A DNA stretch of 64,000 nt, taken from positions 63,058,141 to 63,122,140 of the forward strand of contig NC_092809.1 of assembly GCF_040954645.1 (NCBI RefSeq). Reading direction: 5' to 3'. Every line of letters begins with the position of its first letter. Within the stretch, counting starts at the first letter, position 1. Below, in pieces: positions 34,920 to 48,299 of this stretch. Below the pieces are notes generated by a model. The model was not told where the DNA came from. It searched no databases and saw only the letters and a program-made list of their open reading frames with translations. Position numbers and translations under genes: made by a program. Source of the stretch: Diabrotica undecimpunctata (Eukaryota > Arthropoda > Insecta > Coleoptera > Chrysomelidae).

Positions 34920-35520
34920 CCAGTGTGAAGGGAAGTAGAACCATAAGTCGATATTTGACCGGAACTTTTTACCCCGGAAATGATATCACAACCGCAACTA
35001 AATATTCGACTTTGACATTTCAATATGCGTTGATTAATATATCGCATGTACTATTTCTGCGACGATAATGTGATACTTCCGGTTACAACTCCTGAAACAG
35101 AAGTTCTAGATCAAATATCTTACCATATTTGGCTTGCCAGGATCAAGGGCAGACCAAATATCTCTTATAATATCAGAAGGACAGACAGGCAGACATGGAT
35201 AATTAAAGCTTAACAATAAATAATGTTGTAAAAAGGGTGAAACTTTAAATTTAATATTATTTAAACTTCGATTTTCAAATTTAGAGTAGTTTTGATTTAC
35301 TTTTGATAGACCTTCGGCAAAAACTTTTTAACCGGATAATATAAAAACCGAAAGTATATATTTATTTTCGTGTTGCTAAGGTGCGTCGAATAATATATCG
35401 CTTGTACTATTTCGGCGAGATTAAACAGTTCTTCCGGTTGCAACTTCCGAACCGAAGTCTGAGGTCAAATTTCTCAGCTTTAATACCATCTTTGTTTTAT
35501 AAGCCTCTGGTTTATAAGTT
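34920..35520. repeat. Two diverged direct copies of a dispersed repeat
   Basis: Copies at about 34960-35240 and 35290-35520 share AATATATCGC, GTACTATTTC, ACTTCCGGTT-like and AACTTCCG/AACTCCTG words at roughly 75% identity. The first ends in AAGGACAGACAGGCAGACA; a related GACAGACAGACGGACG tail recurs near 37077. This looks like a widespread insect repeat with a GACAGACAGAC tail. Confidence 0.55.
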
Positions 35521-35749
35521 TCTAAGTAGTAGGAGGATAGTGAGGACATGACTATAGATATAGGGAAGTCAATGTGTTAGAGAAAGGAGCATCTTATAGG
35601 TAACTAATAATGAGAACGATATATATTGACATTATGCTGAAGGAATCTACATTATAATATAATAGTAACTGTCATAGTTCAACAATTATCCGCTAGTCGA
35701 CGCCAGTAATTTGCCATATTTTAATCTAAATTAATTTAAAATATTTAAT

Positions 35750-35886
35750 TGACACTTGGCATAAAACGTGACAAAATATGTGGGATTTGACATTTTACAT
35801 AAAACCGGACATAATATGCGAGTTTTGACATTTGACATAAAACGTGACTTAATGTAAGTAATTGACGTTTCACATAAAAGGTAGAG
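35750..35886. repeat. ~38-bp tandem repeat, 3.5 units
   Basis: Units built on TTGACATTTGACATAAAACG, each followed by a GACATAATATGCG-like half, diverged by 10-20%. Confidence 0.75.
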
Positions 35887-36034
35887 TATTGTTACCTAAC
35901 ATGTGCTATTAAAATTTTCAGTATCTTTGAATAAGCACAGATATAGAAGGTGCAGAAGATGCAGGTATATAGAAGGTTTTAGAGGTGCAGAGTTTCAAGA
36001 GATAATTGTTGAGTTAAGGAAAGGTATTAAAGTA

Positions 36035-36851
36035 CAGTATACTCCGTCTATAACGAACACGGTTATTACGAGGTTTCGCTTAAAACGAGGTACATTAAAT
36101 GTCCCTTGAAATTTCTATTGATCTATAACCCTCTATATCAAGGCAAATTTGGTTATAACAAGAGAAAATAAGATTGAAAACCGCATTTTTTACGTTTTTG
36201 GCCCGGCCGTGGTTATAAATAAATACCCTTTTTAACTGCTGCTCGCAATAAACTTCTTACAATTCATGATTCTTATTCGGAAATTTACAATTTATGATTC
36301 ACATGTGTCATTGTAGAGGGTTGACCATTCGCACCTAATAATATAGGTCCTAATAGACAAGATGTGGAAAGTGTTTTAAACGTTGTCAGAAACTTTATCC
36401 AAGGGCAAAACGAAAATGAAGAAGCATAAAACTGTTTCACATCTTTAGAAAATATGATAGATAGAATACTGGACAATTTAAAGCAGTCAAAAATGACAGA
36501 CTTCTTTCAATTGCAGAAGCAATACTTTACGTTATCCTTGAAAATACGCTTTATACAGATTTACAGAATACAGATTTTTGTTTTAACGTATATCATTGAC
36601 AATAAAAGTAAACAACTCTTTTTTATTTTAATGTATTTCAAAAAGTAAACAAATTTTTTTCAAAAACGCCATTCATACAATATTTAGCATCTTATATTGC
36701 TTCGAATTTCTTCACTATAGGAAGTTAATGTATTAGAAAACTACATATTCAATAGTATGCACAGTATTATTGTTGTTCGATATAACGAGATCGGCTTATA
36801 ACGAGGTAATTAGTCTGCCATTTCAGTTCTCGGTAAAGAGGGAGTCTACTG
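36035..36851 (+). mobile_element. pogo/Tigger-like transposon relic
   Basis: Ends CAGTATACTCCGTCTATAAC and, inverted, CAGTAGACTCCCTCTTTACC, each outside-flanked by TA (36033-36034, 36852-36853), as in the pogo family. Near 36360-36500 the plus strand reads DVESVLNVVRNFIQGQN and LKQSKMTDFFQ, matching the C-terminal helix and QxxxxDFF ending of Tigger/Jerky transposases. The rest of the transposase is deleted. Confidence 0.8.
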
Positions 36852-36853
36852 TA

Positions 36854-38608
36854 TATCAGAATTACACAAAAAATATCAAAAAATTAGAGAACCTTCATAT
36901 AAGTAATAGTGAGATAAGATGTAATCTTGATATAACATAAGAGCAGCAGCAAAGTACCTGGATTTACGCTGATAGACAGCTACCACTACTGCAATCAACA
37001 CATCTACTAAGACGTATTATTCGACACTTTATTTGTCATTTTATCTGTTCTAATAACGAAGGAGTTGTGTTCATGGACAGACAGACGGACGTAAAGACAG
37101 ACATAGATAATTCAAGGTTTTCACCATTTTTTTAAATGCTGTAAAATAAGTGAAAACAAAGTATACTGATTTTAAGGAGTTCCTACAATTTAGAAAAATA
37201 TTTTTTAAATTGTAACACTCGTAAACTAAATTCTAAATAAGGTATAGTATTTTTTTATTTATTTTATTGAGAAAATATAATATATATTATTATGATCTGC
37301 CTTTCCTTACTTTTGATTTAACTCTTTATTTAATTAATTATCTATCTAAGTGTCGCAAATCATATAAATAGAAAACAATCTCAGGGTACCATTTTATAAA
37401 AATAATAAATCAGCTTAGGTTATACTTACTTATATTTTCTCTTGGCTTCAAGTATCTCTTAATTGTTCCTTCTCGGGATAAAATAAGGAAAGGAAATAAA
37501 TAGAAATAACATAAATATACAAATACAAATATCTTTTATTATCAACAAAAATAATATGAAAATTTTTAAATATTGCAATTTTTGTTCATATGTTTTTGTA
37601 CAAACAAATTTGAATATTATAAAAAGAAACCTTTAAAATTTATTACGCAATATTTATAATTATGCTTTTAAGTAAAAAAAAAACGTTTATAAACTTGATG
37701 GTATCTTAAATAGCGATAATTTTTGTTCTTCTGATAGTATAGAGTCTTTTATTTGAAACATACAAAAAAAAATTATATCCTAAAAATTATTGACTGACCT
37801 TTTACCTCACTCACGACGATGTCTTCTTTCGACCAGAACAGCTCCCCCTTGTTGATTATGTTAGGCTAACAATCAAAGCCTACTCCGTTCTAAGTGTCCA
37901 CTTGTCAGCATACCAGCAAACTATTTCTCCAAAACACGAGCAGGCCTCTTTTACCAGTACTCGTTCAACAAACTCCAAAATTCTCTCCTCTCTTTCATAT
38001 ACTAACAATCTTTCACTTGGACTTATAGAATCCAGGAGGTATTCGACTTCTCAGCTTGGATCTATCTCTCGTTCCACCTTTCAGCCACTCACTTCTAATT
38101 ATTAAACTACTGGCACTTGCTTCTAAGTTGACTACACAAAACTTCAACTGCTTCTTTCTGATGACCATCACATAATAATCTTTTTTACTCCAAACTTTCA
38201 AAACATTCACTCTCTTTTCCCATTCCAAACATTCACTCTCTTTTCCCATTCCAAACTCGCTAACCAATCAGAAAATTTCTATATCCCGCCTCTTAATTGA
38301 TATTAGAAAAACCCAAGCATCGCTTGTAAACAAACTCTTTGAAAATGATAACGGTTTTTTTGTGACTTACTTTCTAAATATAATAACTAGGTATCTGGCG
38401 CTTTTGGCCTCTCCAGCAAAACAAAAAGTATTTACTAATGTTTTTCAGTCCTTCAGGGTAAAACTCATTATGGATAAACCCACTGCTTAAAACTACTTAT
38501 AATAAATATTTACAAATCGATGTACAGGGCGTTGGAAATTTATGTGCCCGCGTTCTATAACAAGATCAAATTTTTATTCTATCTTTGATTGATAAAATGA
38601 ATCATAAC

Positions 38609-38662
<54 letters not shown>

Positions 38663-39260
38663 CACATATAATAGCCAGGTATAACAATCTTAAATCTTTG
38701 TGTCCATCCCACGAGAAAATTTCTCTCGCCAACTCTGTGTTGTGCGTTAATAGTATGTTACCAATACTTCAATACTCCACTTTTTGCCATTCAATTTATT
38801 CCTTGTACAATATTTACTTCTATGAAATTCGAACGTGATGTTACAGGTTTTCTGTGATAGGCCGAGAACTGTAGGTGAAAGAATGTCGTAAAACTTGTTT
38901 ACACAACATAGGAAAAACTCAACAGTAAGATATCCGTCTTGGAGCAACACAAAAATTATGATATTGTTAGTGTGGGTTATTTTATGTTATAGGACATAGG
39001 ATATAAGACATAATATATATTTATATATAAAATATTTAAATTTGCTATAAGACAAAATTGACTAATATGCAAGTTAAAAAAATATAATTATTACTACGAA
39101 ATTAGCAAAAACAATTTAAAAAGGGGCAAAAATAAATGTTCAATTATTTTTTTACGGACGTTTAAGAGCCACATAGAACTTTCAAAATTTACTCAGAGAA
39201 TTCTTAAGATATAACAACTGTGAACGACATAGAAGATTTAGGAGATAGTAGTGGTTAAGT
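36854..39260. other. AT-rich spacer with minor repeats
   Basis: Includes a 27-bp direct repeat (ACATTCACTCTCTTTTCCC, about 38205-38262) and a (TA)n tract at 38612-38660. A Ser/Thr-rich plus-strand open frame at 37902-38105 has no recognisable feature. Confidence 0.5.
38612..38660. repeat. (TA)n microsatellite, ~24 units
   Basis: Pure alternating TA. Confidence 0.97.
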
Positions 39261-39269
39261 AAAATATCA

Positions 39270-39880
39270 GCACTTGGGAACTTTGATGAATGAAACCAAT
39301 GATCATACTGCAGAAATAAACAGGCGAATACAGATTGCCAGATCAGCATTTATACGAATGAAGTCACACCTAACGTGCAAAAATCTAAATTTGGAGATCA
39401 GACTACGTACCATATGGAGCTGAGACTTGGACATTAAAAAAATGCAACTTAAAAAGAATCGAGGCTTTCGAACTCTGGTTATACCGCAGAGTATTAAACA
39501 TATCATGGACTGATATAATTACAAATAAAGAAGTACTGGAGAGAGTTGCTAAAGAAACAGAACTAATCACCACTATACAAACCAGAAAACTGGAACCTGG
39601 AATACCTAGACCACGTGATGAGGGGACCAAAATATGAAATTTTGAGACTCATAATACAGGGAAAGATTCAAGGAAGAAGGTCTGTTGGCCGAAGGCAGAA
39701 CTCATGGTTTAAGAATCTACGTGATTGTTATCAATGCAGATCGATTGATTTGTTTAGAGCAGCAAGTTCAAAAATAAAAATAGCCATTATGGTTGCCAAC
39801 CTCAGTAGGGAGACGGCACTCTACGAAGAAGTGGTTCAAACTCTATTAGGAGGTTATATTATCTATAATATTTACTTCTT
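39270..39880 (+). pseudogene. Non-LTR retroelement C-terminal fragment
   Basis: Reading through several frame changes: AEINRRIQIARSAFIRMK, YGAETWTLKKCNLKRIEAF, LWLYRRVLNISWTD, LDHVMRGPKYEILRLIIQGK, GRRSVGRRQNSWFKNLRD. This is the conserved post-RT region of a common insect endonuclease-RT group. No active site remains. Confidence 0.75.
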
Positions 39881-39899
39881 TGAAAATTGTTTAAAATAA

Positions 39900-42615
39900 A
39901 AAAAGAGCTTAGTTCTATCATTTGCTTCTTTTATACAACAGGCCATAATGTTCACTTATTGTGCCCTAGGATATAACAAGTGTGTTTATAGTAACCGTAT
40001 CCAAGGTAAAATAAACAAATAATTTGCAAGTGAAAATAAAAAATTGTCTAATATATATTTATAATGTTTTTGAGAAAAAGTAACTGTAAAAATAATAAGC
40101 ATAATTCAAGAAAAATTAACACGTATATATTTGATTTTAAAATAAAAAATTACCTTTTTGCAAGATTTATTATAAAAAGATATTATTTATAACTACAATA
40201 CATAAACCTTGAAGTTGCTTATTATTTCATTACCTTTGCTACGAATAATAATAAGAGATTATTATTTATTTAAACAAATTAATTGGTTAAAATAACAATT
40301 CACAAATTGACTATGTCACGAGGTACCCCAAATTAAAAAAAAACAAATTTTCGTTAATTATGAATGGAGATATTGCGACTTTTATAAATTTGAATTTATT
40401 AATTCAGTTTTTGAAATAGAAAAATCGTCTCGCTTTTAAACCCTTTATCTTTGGCGTATTATGAACGGCTTATTTTTAATTTATTTTGACTAAACAATTG
40501 CTCTTTTTAAACTTTAAAATAAAACTAAATGGTTCTTATAAACAAAGTCTCAGTGAATTAAAAAAAAAGGTCTAACTCGGGTTTTAAGGGTCGTAGGTCA
40601 TTATGTTTTTTTTTTGAATCCGTGTAAAAATGTTTGCATGACGAATAAAAAAATTATATTCCTGCGTGTAATTACGTCTAAGCTATTTTACAATATTACA
40701 ACATAAACTTTTTAATAGTTTAATGATTTAATTTGATAAAATAAGCCATTTTCTTTATTTCTGTGCTTTCAGAATTCTTTTTTTCCCTCTTGGCTTGGAC
40801 AATTCAGTCAGTCTCAATCAACATGAACTTTATTAAAGAATGTAAATATGTCAATCAGAAAAATATGTCATTAGATGTCAAGAAAGAATTAATAATAATA
40901 TAATTATTCCGTACTTAGCTAATGTACATACTATATTAATAAATACTATATTATACCTTTATTATAATTCAATTGTTCAATTATAATTCAGTTATTGAAA
41001 CCCGATTCAACACCTCGGAGGTTTAGATCCTCTTAGTGATTGTTTTACTATGTATTTTTATTTTTTTTTTAATTTTTTTTCTTATTTTTTTCTTTTTTTT
41101 TACTTTTTTTTAATACATTTTTTATAATCCCCTTTTTTCTTTTTTTTTTCTTTTTAAATGTAATTTATTAAGTATTTTTTTTAAATTCCTTTTTTTAATC
41201 TTTTTTTTTTTAATATATTTTTTCTAAACGTAGGTTACAAACTAATTACAGGTATACTTTACTACCAGACAAAAAGGTTATCAATCAGTCAAACATTTTT
41301 TTTTCACTGAGTGATAGTAGAAAGGGAATATTAACAGGAAGTGGGATGTTCTTGTCTATCATTCTTTTAATTAGGTTGTTGGTTTTAATTTCAGAATTCA
41401 TGCAGACACAATAATGTAAGCCTACTAACGTTGTAGATAAAAGCTCTTTGGGATAAACAATTTCAATTTTGCAATACCCATTAAGTGAAAATTTTTAAGG
41501 TGGAATACTTATTTTCACGTGATATCCTTATTTTCACGTGAATCGTAGTTTTAATGTGTATTTTTAGAAAAGTTAATAATAATTTTCAAAAAATCGACTT
41601 TTAAAGCTCTTTTTGCAATACTTAAGCAACGACTTAATAAAAATAACTTTAAAAATCCTTATTTTAAATAATTTTCTAAGATTATTCAGTAAAATTGGGT
41701 CAGTTTTGCAAATAATTTAGCTATCTTCACCTTCAGTATTTAAAACTAAATAGCGATCTTGCGTTGTTTATAAGTAAAAAATGTCGTTCAACCCTTTGCA
41801 TATTTTATTCATTATATATTGTTATCACCAAATGTATCAAAAGCAGGTGTTAGATACCTGTATTAATGAGTGTCATGGGAAAATCGTTAGTTTCCAGGTC
41901 TATTTTAGAACCATCAAATATATTTTTTACGAGAAATCCATGATTTTTTCACAGATAGACTGGGGTACTTAATGGTCATCGATGAAGAGAACTTATTCAG
42001 AAGGTCTCAAGAACTTTAACTTTAGTTTTTGTTCTTTCGCGGTTGTTATTGTTTTTTTAAATTGCGTGAAAAACATTATCATGCATGCATTGATTTATAA
42101 TGCGTTATCGTAGATCTATAACACACACATCTATAACAAACTTTTACTTGATTTAATTATAGATTTAAAATAATTCATTTATAAAGAAAAATTTTATTAA
42201 ACTAGTATTTTTAGTAAGAATATTAGACAAATTTATTGTAGCTCTTCAAATATTTTTTAAATATTTTCTAATGTGTTACTAAATTTCTCGGAGAGGTATG
42301 TTAAATATAAAGAAAATAATTTTAGATTGATAAAGTGGAAATCAATATTGGATGTTGTTTTAGCCGCAAAGACGTGATAAACGAATGAGGCACTGTAATG
42401 TTTACCAACATAAATTTATTTCGGAATTATCCACCATCATAGAAACAGTAAATTTGGCAGTATGTTTACTTATGTGAAAATCTACTCCTAAGAAATACAA
42501 TATTTTTGTTTAATTAATTTTTGGCAGATAATAAAAATGAATAGTATATTTAAATCATTAATAATTATGTTATATCTGTTAAAGTAAATATGATGATAAT
42601 AATCATATTTTTTCC
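39900..42615. other. Very AT-rich spacer with T-rich tract
   Basis: No gene. 41041-41225 is a T-rich simple tract (runs of TTTTTTTT broken by A or C). Confidence 0.6.
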
Positions 42616-42619
42616 TCTT

Positions 42620-42880
42620 CTTTTTTTTCTTATGCCCATTGGCCGGCTCTTCACTGATTTTAAGCTTTTATTTGTAGCTGTGACATTGACTGTCAGCTAT
42701 CTCTTTACCTTTTAAAGGGCCTTCCTAGTGGTGTCTTACCTGATGCTTTTGAATCTCTTGTTATTCGGGCTATTCTCTCTCTGCACATTTTTATAACATG
42801 CTATTCTATTCTTGTCCTATTTAACTTAATATGTCTTGTATGTTACAGAGATCTCTTATTCCATCGTTCAGTACGTAAAA
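42620..42880 (-). pseudogene. LINE C-terminal tip
   Basis: Minus-strand reading with stops: YGIRDLCNIQ, CAERE, then TPLGRPFKG-like. It fits the Arg-Ile-Pro, GRRPLGRPxxRW ending of insect LINEs. Family not assignable. Confidence 0.45.
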
Positions 42881-42917
42881 TTATCAATATAATGTATTTA
42901 CAAATCTCCTAAAATAA

Positions 42918-45690
42918 ATGTCTCATCCAAAGATTGGGAAAATTGATTTGACCAAATTAAAGGCAGAATTTAAATTGGTGGTGACTTCAATATTAATCAC
43001 TGTAGATGGGGTTCCGTATAGGACTAGTGTACAGGGAAATATTCTAGCTGACGCTTTAGACAGTACTAATCTAATTTTACTCAATCACGGAAGACTAACC
43101 AAAATATCCAGACCGTACGAGCATCCGTCAATGATATACTTAACATTAGGATCTCCTCATTTAACAGGCTTTACTTCCTGGAATCCTCTAAATGACAATA
43201 TATTTGAAATATTCTTAAATAACAATTTACACCTCCACAAAATGTACAGAGTCTGCAGCGGACTGGTCTATATTTGAAAATTACTTAGAAAAATGCTTTC
43301 CCAATACATATTCTACAGATAGTACATCTTTGGAAATGTTTAATAACTTGAAAAAAATAATTAGCAAAAATCCGGTCTTCTTGTATCGTGGGACGACGAA
43401 TATAAAAATTTGTCGAAAAAAAAAGAGTATAATATTGTCTCAAATCTTGAATATTACCTAAAATTTAAACATATACAAGCCAAATACAAGTTTGTTTTAA
43501 CGAAAAAACAAAAAACTCATGGAACAACTTTGTAAATACTATCAATAAAAATACTCTGCTGAATAAAATATGGACATTTGTTAATAAAATGACTAACACA
43601 AATTATCATTCAAAAACACAAACAATTCCAACAGCGCTAATAGAACAGTTATTTGACAAGTTCGCTCCACCATACGTTCAAGACCATTTAAAGCACATAA
43701 CATTATGCAATTCTAGTAAATTCAAATTACTAGAAAACCTTATAAATATCCAATCCAGAAATATCATATCATATCCAGAAATATCATATCACTTATTTGA
43801 TAATTAACCACCCCCCAAATAAAGCTTTTTTCGTCTTTAAATGGGGGGTCTGGAATCTTCAAAAGACATATCAGTCCAGGACGCCGCCTGACTGACCTTA
43901 GTGAAGGATTCGTTCTTCGTACTCCCGGCGATAGTTCAGAGGTATTTCAAAATGCTTTCTCGTCGCCGAATCTACGCCGAAGGCCTACCCGTTAAACCAG
44001 ACCTTCCTCTGTCATCCAGCGATCCGAAAGCAGAATGGCCGCTGTAAGGCCTGCATCATTTCCGAAGTACTACCTTCAATTATTTATTCTCCATTCATCC
44101 ACATCTCCACTCCATTCATCAGCAAGGAGACTCCCTGTCTCGTTACAGGTAGCGTGTAGAAGACCCATATCGCTCTTAGTACGGCATCACTCCCAGACGG
44201 ACATTTCCTTCTTCCCCTCAGTCTGACTCACGCAGTCTAACTCATACAGTCTGACCACTTTTCTAGCTTTAACTTCCAGCATATTTCCTCTTACCTTTGC
44301 CGTCGGTCTAGCTGTCTTTCTTTCTCTTCTTTTTTCTTGATCACTACACGGATATATAGTTGTGTACGCTAGTCCAACCTGCTTTATTTTCAGTCATTCT
44401 CTCAATCATTTCTCTCACTCTAACAAAATTCATACCTGTTTCTCTTTACATTATGTTCGTTCCTAGTATCCATCTTTTGCACTCTAACATCGTATGTGTT
44501 ACAGCGTCCGAGTGTCCACAGTATAGGCATTCATCTGTGTCAGCTTTTCCGAACCTAGAGAGGTAGGCCCTAAAATACCCGTGTCCTATAAGCACCTGCG
44601 CCAAGAAATAATCTAGTCGCCTGTGGTCACAGTCCACTCAATCTCTTATGTTCGGGATCAGCATTTTCGTTCACTATGCCACATCCTCCGTGTTGTTCCA
44701 TGTTTCTTGCCATCTTTCAATTGACCTTTCCTTTTCCTGTCTTCTCTCGGCCTTAGTAAGGTTTGGGCGTCTTCTCTCATAGAGCTCTTTTCTTTCCATC
44801 GCCAAAACATGCAATAGAATACATCCAGTGATGGTCCACAAGGCTGCCGCAGAGACAGTCCTGTAGGCGCACGCCACTCGCAGCAGACCTGTCCACTCGT
44901 GTCATGAGCCTACTATAGGCCGTTATCTCTACCGACCCACTCCAGACTGGTGTCGCGTAGAGGACGATCGACTGTACAACACCATGTAAGACCCTCCTCC
45001 TTTTGGATTTGGATCCCCCAATCTAGGGGCATCACCCTCCTTAACGCAGCCGCACTATTCGCAGCCTTCCGGGCTAAATAAAGCTAAAAATTATTTAATA
45101 AAAACATTTAATTATTGGCTTTTGGAAGGAAATTACCTTGACAAAGTAAAAGAAAGAATTATATGTCTTTTTATCAAACCCAATAAAGACAAAACTCTCT
45201 CAACGTTTTAACGACCCATTTCTCTATTGTCTTGCATAACAAAAACTTTCGAAATAATTACCAACGATCGCCTTAACTGGACAGTCGAACGCTTTTGCCA
45301 AGCACTTAGTATGGATTTTGATCCAGTCTTGCTACACTAGATGCAATAAGTCATTTAAAAACAGATATCTTTGTTTTCTAGACCTTAAAGGTGCTTAGGA
45401 CTGTGTTAACTTAACAGTAATGCATTAAAACTTATGCAAACTAGGGTTGTCCACAAATTTATACGCTAATATAATAAATATTTTTAGCAATCGAACTTTA
45501 TATATCAGACACCATAGGAATCATAGTTACACCATAGTTACATGGTCCAAAACAAACTCATACAGGATTACCACAGGGGTCTGTATTAATCCCGATTCTA
45601 CTCAATATATCTTCGACAATACGGCATCTTTGCTAATCCCATAAAATGTATCAAGTATACCAATGACATGAAAAGGTTTTGGAAAAGATC
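42918..45690 (+). pseudogene. Jockey/CR1-like LINE, decayed, split by an R1 copy
   Basis: Endonuclease pieces GGDFNINHCRWGS (one frame) and STNLILLNHGRLTKISRP, SMIYLTLGSPHL (another), then a linker near 43590-43800. After the R1 insertion the RT side reads NYLDKVKERIICLFIKP, RPISLLSCITKTFE and a GLPQG-type block near 45560-45590. Stops and frameshifts throughout. Confidence 0.7.
43827..45075 (-). mobile_element. R1-clade LINE, copy 2, strongly 5'-truncated
   Basis: Flanked by a perfect 10-bp duplication AAATAAAGCT (43817-43826 and 45076-45085). The sequence parallels 21933-23200 of copy 1 (same 3' untranslated region, same C-terminal region with CLYCGHSDAVTHTMLEC) but is diverged by perhaps 10% with small deletions and stops, so it is older. 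Confidence 0.9.
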
Positions 45691-45868
45691 GTGAAACTAG
45701 TAAATAATTGGACTAAAGATACTCATATAAAAATTTTATATGCATGTAAAAATACTCTGTTTTTAATGTATTAATTGTAAATTCCACTTAGTACGAGTAT
45801 ATTATTTATCAACATTTCGCAACATGAAGTGGATATCATCTTGATCTTTATATCTTTATATACATTGA

Positions 45869-46420
45869 TCAATCTTGAAATTTATTTATTACACTAACAT
45901 CTTTTATTGTAGCAATTTTGATAGTTAAAAGTTTTATTAAAGAATGTATTTGCAATAGGCCTATTTTGGTAGTGTGTAAACTGAACCAGTCTTTCTTCCC
46001 TTTCACTTTCCTCACCGACTTCATACTTTTCCATGCTCGTTCCTTGCCGTTTCTTTTTCTCACATTGGCATTTAAGTCACCTTTAGTTTTATTGTTATTT
46101 AATGCTTTAGTTATGTTACTGTAGAGTTCCTTCATTTCTTCGTAGGTGTGAATAATCGTTGGGGCGCATATTTGTATAATTTGTAGATTGTACCTCTTTG
46201 ATAGTTATAAGGAAAAGCTAGCTATTCTATCCGAGATACTAGTTCTTTCTAGTACTCTTCGTTTCTATTTGTTGTTGATTAGGAATCCAATAATGCCTGT
46301 TCTACCCGTTGATATTCCTTTGTAGTAGAATGTGTTTCCTGCCGCTAATTCCAATAGCTCTTCATGTTTCCGTCATACTTCTCTGATTCTTATGATATAT
46401 GATATAATGATAACGAGTTT
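45869..46420 (-). pseudogene. RTE-type endonuclease fragment
   Basis: Minus-strand reading GFLINN-like, SISDRIA, IIQICAPT-like, then EEMKELYSNITKALNNNK and GDLNANVRKRNGKERA: the AP-endonuclease domain of an RTE element, with the catalytic GDFNA changed to GDLNA. Frameshifted and partial. Confidence 0.65.
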
Positions 46421-46950
46421 TTAGTAGAGCGAAATTAAAAATTTATAACTTCATGGCAATTTGTTTTTATTTTTTGCTCAATTTTTTTTACATTTTTATG
46501 ATATTTCGTATATAAATAAACAAAATGCTACTTAAACTGATAGCATGAATTAATTTTATAAATTCTATCATGAAAAGGGCTTTTACTAACACATCACATT
46601 TTGGCAAATATCTTAGATGTCATATATAGACATATCTTGTCAAGTAAAGTATATAAAATACGTAAATATCATAATTACAAAATAAAAAATGAAGAAATTT
46701 ATAGTGCAAATATAACTTTGATATTTTATAAACATGGTTAGTTTTAATCAACTTATAAATAATTTTAAATTCACCAATTTATGGTATACTTAAATCTGAA
46801 GTATAAATCTCTTTGAAATGAGTAATAAAAATTGGCAAAATTATTTTTATTCACTGTTATCAATCTACATAAAAAAGCAGTGTTAATCATTTAAAAATAA
46901 AACATTAAATTCCATCATTTACATTCTCACTAGTTGTGAGTTCGTGATAA
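46421..46950. other. AT-rich spacer
   Basis: Nothing recognised. Confidence 0.5.
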
Positions 46951-46952
46951 AA

Positions 46953-48290
46953 TTAATGGTATACTGGATCAAGGTATTGCAGCAGGAAAAGCAAGTCTTC
47001 ATTTTTTTGATATTTTATGGGTTTAGGTGCACTATAAACAGGTTCTAATGTAGGATTCATCTGCTGTTCTCTGCGTTTAATATTAAGCTTCGAAACGTTA
47101 ATGCTCTTATGTGAATATTTAATGTCTATAACACCCAACTCTTTATCAAAACGTTGAACTTTTATATCACACCATTTTAAATTTTCATTATCCACATCTA
47201 TATCACGCTTTACAAAGATATTTTGGAAAAGTTTTGAATACGCTAGAAAATCTTTCCTCTGCATTTCGATAACTAGAAATTTCTTCCCACCAGGGCAGTT
47301 CTAAAAAACTGGTACCAGTCATGAGGTATCCTTATTTGAATTTGTGACGATTTTTTGGCACGCTCAATTCTCGCATGGTCGGCACCACATTCCATTCTAG
47401 TATGACCCACTTCCAGAAACTTGTGTTTTATTTCATTTATGGTTGTTGATCTATAAAAAAATAAAGATAGTGCTCCTGCAACAATTTTTATTTTGGCCGG
47501 GACAAGAATCCAAATACAGAACAACTTTTAACTGAATCGACTAAGCTGTCAATGTATTTTAAAAGACAGGAAGCTACTTCCACGGTCTGACATTCCTCAT
47601 GAAACATGAAGTGGTATTTTCAGTACAATTTCTGATGATAAGGTTATATGTCCAGAGCAATCCTTTATAGTAGACTACATTTGTGCCTACTATTTCTGGA
47701 GAACTCTATGTCTGCTTTTTTTTCATTATAGGCAATGCTAGATAAAAGTGTTTATTTTTCTTTTCATTTACGGCTGCACATATGTCTTCACTAATTTTTT
47801 CTTGTTTTCTAGATAATCACAAGTCTTACATGTATCAATACTAGGATTTTTAAGTTTATAACCAAGTATTTAAAAATTTTAGCATAAAATGAATATGATA
47901 CAGGCATTGTTCTTCTTGGTGCATAAAGATTATACATGAGTTTAATTTTAACTTTAGCTTTTTCATTTGGTCGAGCGTTATGTGGTTGACGTTTTCCAGA
48001 TCCATTAGGTTCTATAAAACCTGTAGGTGGTAGTCGTTTCTTTTTTATCAAAATATCAATTTTTCCTCTTGTAATAATATGTATATTCTGGAACAATTCT
48101 TTGCACATTTTTAATGTTTTGTCGTTATATGTGATATAATATGAAACGACAATTTGTCTGTCTTTATTATTTTCGCGTTCTCTTTCATCTTTTCTTTCTG
48201 TCTTCTTTGACTCTATCTTCATTCTTTCAGAAACTAGTTGGTCTTTGTCTTCCACAGTAGGGAGGAAATAGCGTAGGAGCAGAGGAGCAC
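46953..48290 (-). pseudogene. Decayed multicopy arthropod protein with GQN and EVGHT motifs (transposase-like)
   Basis: Minus-strand segments in order: KTERKDERERENNKDRQI, TLKMCKELFQNIHIITRGK, IDTCKTCDYLENK (a C-x2-C pair), YLDSCPGQNKN, KHKFLEVGHTRMECGADHAR, IPHDWYQFFRTA and DFLAYSKLF, with frame breaks near 47270, 47525 and 47850 and an internal gap. I know this motif series (S/L-D-x-C-x-GQN, then FLEVGHT) from repeated uncharacterised arthropod genes that look like DDE-type transposases, but I cannot name the family. The octamer-rich array lies directly upstream. Confidence 0.6.
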
Positions 48291-48299
48291 GGAGCACCT

